From Pseudoduganella albidiflava (GTDB lineage: Bacteria; Pseudomonadota; Gammaproteobacteria; Burkholderiales; Burkholderiaceae_D): a stretch of DNA of 64,000 bases. A model generated the notes under the pieces. That model did no database searches. It worked only from the letters and a program-made list of their open reading frames with translations, and was not told the DNA's origin. Position 1 is the first letter of the stretch. Every line of letters begins with the position of its first letter. The stretch is taken from positions 2,852,001 through 2,916,000 of the forward strand of contig NZ_CP036401.1 of NCBI RefSeq assembly GCF_004322755.1, read 5' to 3'. Both the position numbers and the translations under genes were made by a program. This document shows, piece after piece, positions 63,601-64,000 of this stretch.

Positions 63601-64000
63601 GCAGCTGCGCCGCGAACTGGCCGCGCGCTGGCCCGGCCGGACGGTGGCGTTCATGCAGCTGACCGGTGGTGTGCAGGGCAATCCGGTGCCGGATACGGTG
63701 CCGCTGGTGCGCCCGGTCACCGCGCAAAGCCTGCGTTCCGCGCTGGCCGGCGTGGTGTCGGCTGCCCCGCGCGTGTTGCCGGCGGATGCCCCGGCGGCGC
63801 CGGAGCGTGCCACCGAACTGGCAGGCGTGCGCGTGCTGCTGGTGGAGGATAATGCGCTCAACCAGCTGGTTGCCAAGGGTATCCTGGAGCCGGCCGGTGC
63901 GCTGGTGACGGCGGTGGGCGACGGCCAGCAGGCGGTCGACCTGTTCGCGGCCCGGCGCGGCGAGAGCCGCTGCGATTTCGATATCGTGCTGATGGATGTG
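60638..64000 (+). CDS. Hybrid sensor histidine kinase (3' end cut by window)
   Basis: 1121 residues are present and the frame is still open at the edge. A TM helix at ~33-55 and another at ~320-340 enclose a dCACHE-like periplasmic sensor. Next come HAMP, a coiled coil ('KEKERQLTEVNAELEERVA'), PAS ('ILETAHDAFIGMDSAGRVTD') and a second PAS ('TIADNSPALIAYLDRDEVYR'). HisKA has the phospho-His in 'VANVSHEIRTPLNAVLGLAH'; HATPase has 'DTGIGI' and 'RFGGTGLGLTIARQL'. A degenerate receiver follows ('RLLVVEPRRASRASLARA'), then a standard one ('RVLLVEDNALNQLVAKGI'). The window ends at 'IVLMDV', right at the phospho-Asp. Confidence 0.93.
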   Translation, partial: MSRHPGSVRPSTPSSTHCSLLARLFPRRRLGSWLALWLALSVLLSTSVLVVLLGHLASNALKQSIAGALAERARYAAQQLDSTMYERYREVRMLAARREFSDERLPAAERRRVAESLQQSYPLYAWIGLTDLDGKVLAATGGLLEGADVAKRPWFSGALAGRHVHDVHDAKLLARLLPREEGGPPRFVDVAFPVAGPDGRVQGVLGAHLNWRWAEAMRLQIDAAGGSDGETLIVGSDGTVLAGPRAVTGTVVGPAVLAAARAGRQQHAVERWADGRDYLVGGAVTRGHGGYPGLGWIVLTRQDTRAAYAEVRSLQARVALVGLAVALASSLIGWRVSRRITRPLQNAAALAVAIEEGSSHAIAVPRGSFQELAALTGAVNTSLTRLKEKERQLTEVNAELEERVAQRTRDVAQSLEAVRQNEARIRAILETAHDAFIGMDSAGRVTDWNPRAEQLFGWSREEVRGQPLHDLVVPPAMRAAHTAGLARFLAGGDSRVLGKRIELMALRRDGSEFPVAMTIGLIEVGGSRSFGAFLDDISERRRIERELADSEEFLRTIADNSPALIAYLDRDEVYRFANRRFETLLGVDPARMIGKRLGDLVGPQVYDSLRGHVRTVLSGQAVHFETAFEVPGWPTYFMADYIPSIGADGTVQGFHVMAMDITDRKMAELAQARNERLAQAASRAKSEFVANVSHEIRTPLNAVLGLAHLLEHSGLAPQQREYVGMIQSCGKTLVGVVDDVLDFSKIEAGRVDIAALPFALGEIVEAAATAMRASGKPLELVVDVEPDLPAMFIGDAMRLQQVLLNLVGNALKFTAQGQVVFTASRLAQHGNTATVRFAVRDTGIGIDPEQQARLFTPFEQADAGISRRFGGTGLGLTIARQLTELMGGRIQLSSVAGEGSEFSVTLPLACAPPPAAHPGLEDAMQPGATAPLRLLVVEPRRASRASLARAIETLGWTAGWAESAAQAVAAADLPVDAVLVDGDAAVVAQLRRELAARWPGRTVAFMQLTGGVQGNPVPDTVPLVRPVTAQSLRSALAGVVSAAPRVLPADAPAAPERATELAGVRVLLVEDNALNQLVAKGILEPAGALVTAVGDGQQAVDLFAARRGESRCDFDIVLMDV

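Overview
This is a GC-rich window whose gene content and protein style fit a Massilia-like member of the Oxalobacteraceae (Betaproteobacteria). That placement is inferred from the mix of plant-polysaccharide loci with large TonB-dependent receptors, a PEP-CTERM protein, betaproteobacterial nar genes and MaeB. No rRNA, tRNA, CRISPR array or transposase was seen. The genes are dense and nearly all complete; the first and last are cut by the window edges.

Layout. (1) 1-7.0 kb: the end of an ABC solute-binding protein, a TonB-dependent receptor framed by two copies of a hairpin repeat, and a secreted YetA/exo-rhamnogalacturonan-lyase-like enzyme. (2) 7.1-11.5 kb: malic enzyme maeB, a BLUF blue-light sensor, a Cys-rich secreted protein and a PEP-CTERM protein. 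(3) 11.7-22.8 kb: a glycan-utilisation operon (GH43, GH2, ABC binding protein, two permeases, TonB receptor, second GH43) with no ABC ATPase. (4) 23-49.3 kb: an anaerobic/nitrate-respiration island. It holds hemerythrin and an NnrS-like membrane protein, O2-independent ubiquinone synthesis (ubiUVT), class III ribonucleotide reductase with a separately encoded glycyl-radical piece, an NsrR-like regulator, narK1K2, a Dnr-type regulator, narGHJI-ppiC, moaA, narXL and nnrS. (5) 49.5-64 kb: two paralogous HTH proteins, a DUF3616 protein, a third TonB receptor under LacI-type operators, an APC amino-acid permease, a Crp-family regulator, a diguanylate cyclase and a large hybrid histidine kinase.

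How they work together. In the island, NarX/NarL and a Dnr-like factor would sense nitrate and NO. NarK imports nitrate and NarGHI reduces it with electrons from quinol. UbiUVT keeps ubiquinone made without oxygen, NrdDG keeps dNTPs made without oxygen, and NsrR, NnrS and hemerythrin handle NO. Recurrent short DNA motifs (an FNR/Dnr-like box, a CTAGTC box and a 16-mer shared by nsrR and nnrS) tie these units together. The most interesting observations are the split NrdD, a 17-bp element upstream of two tiny genes, a matched promoter for the two HTH paralogues, and two families of intergenic hairpin repeats.
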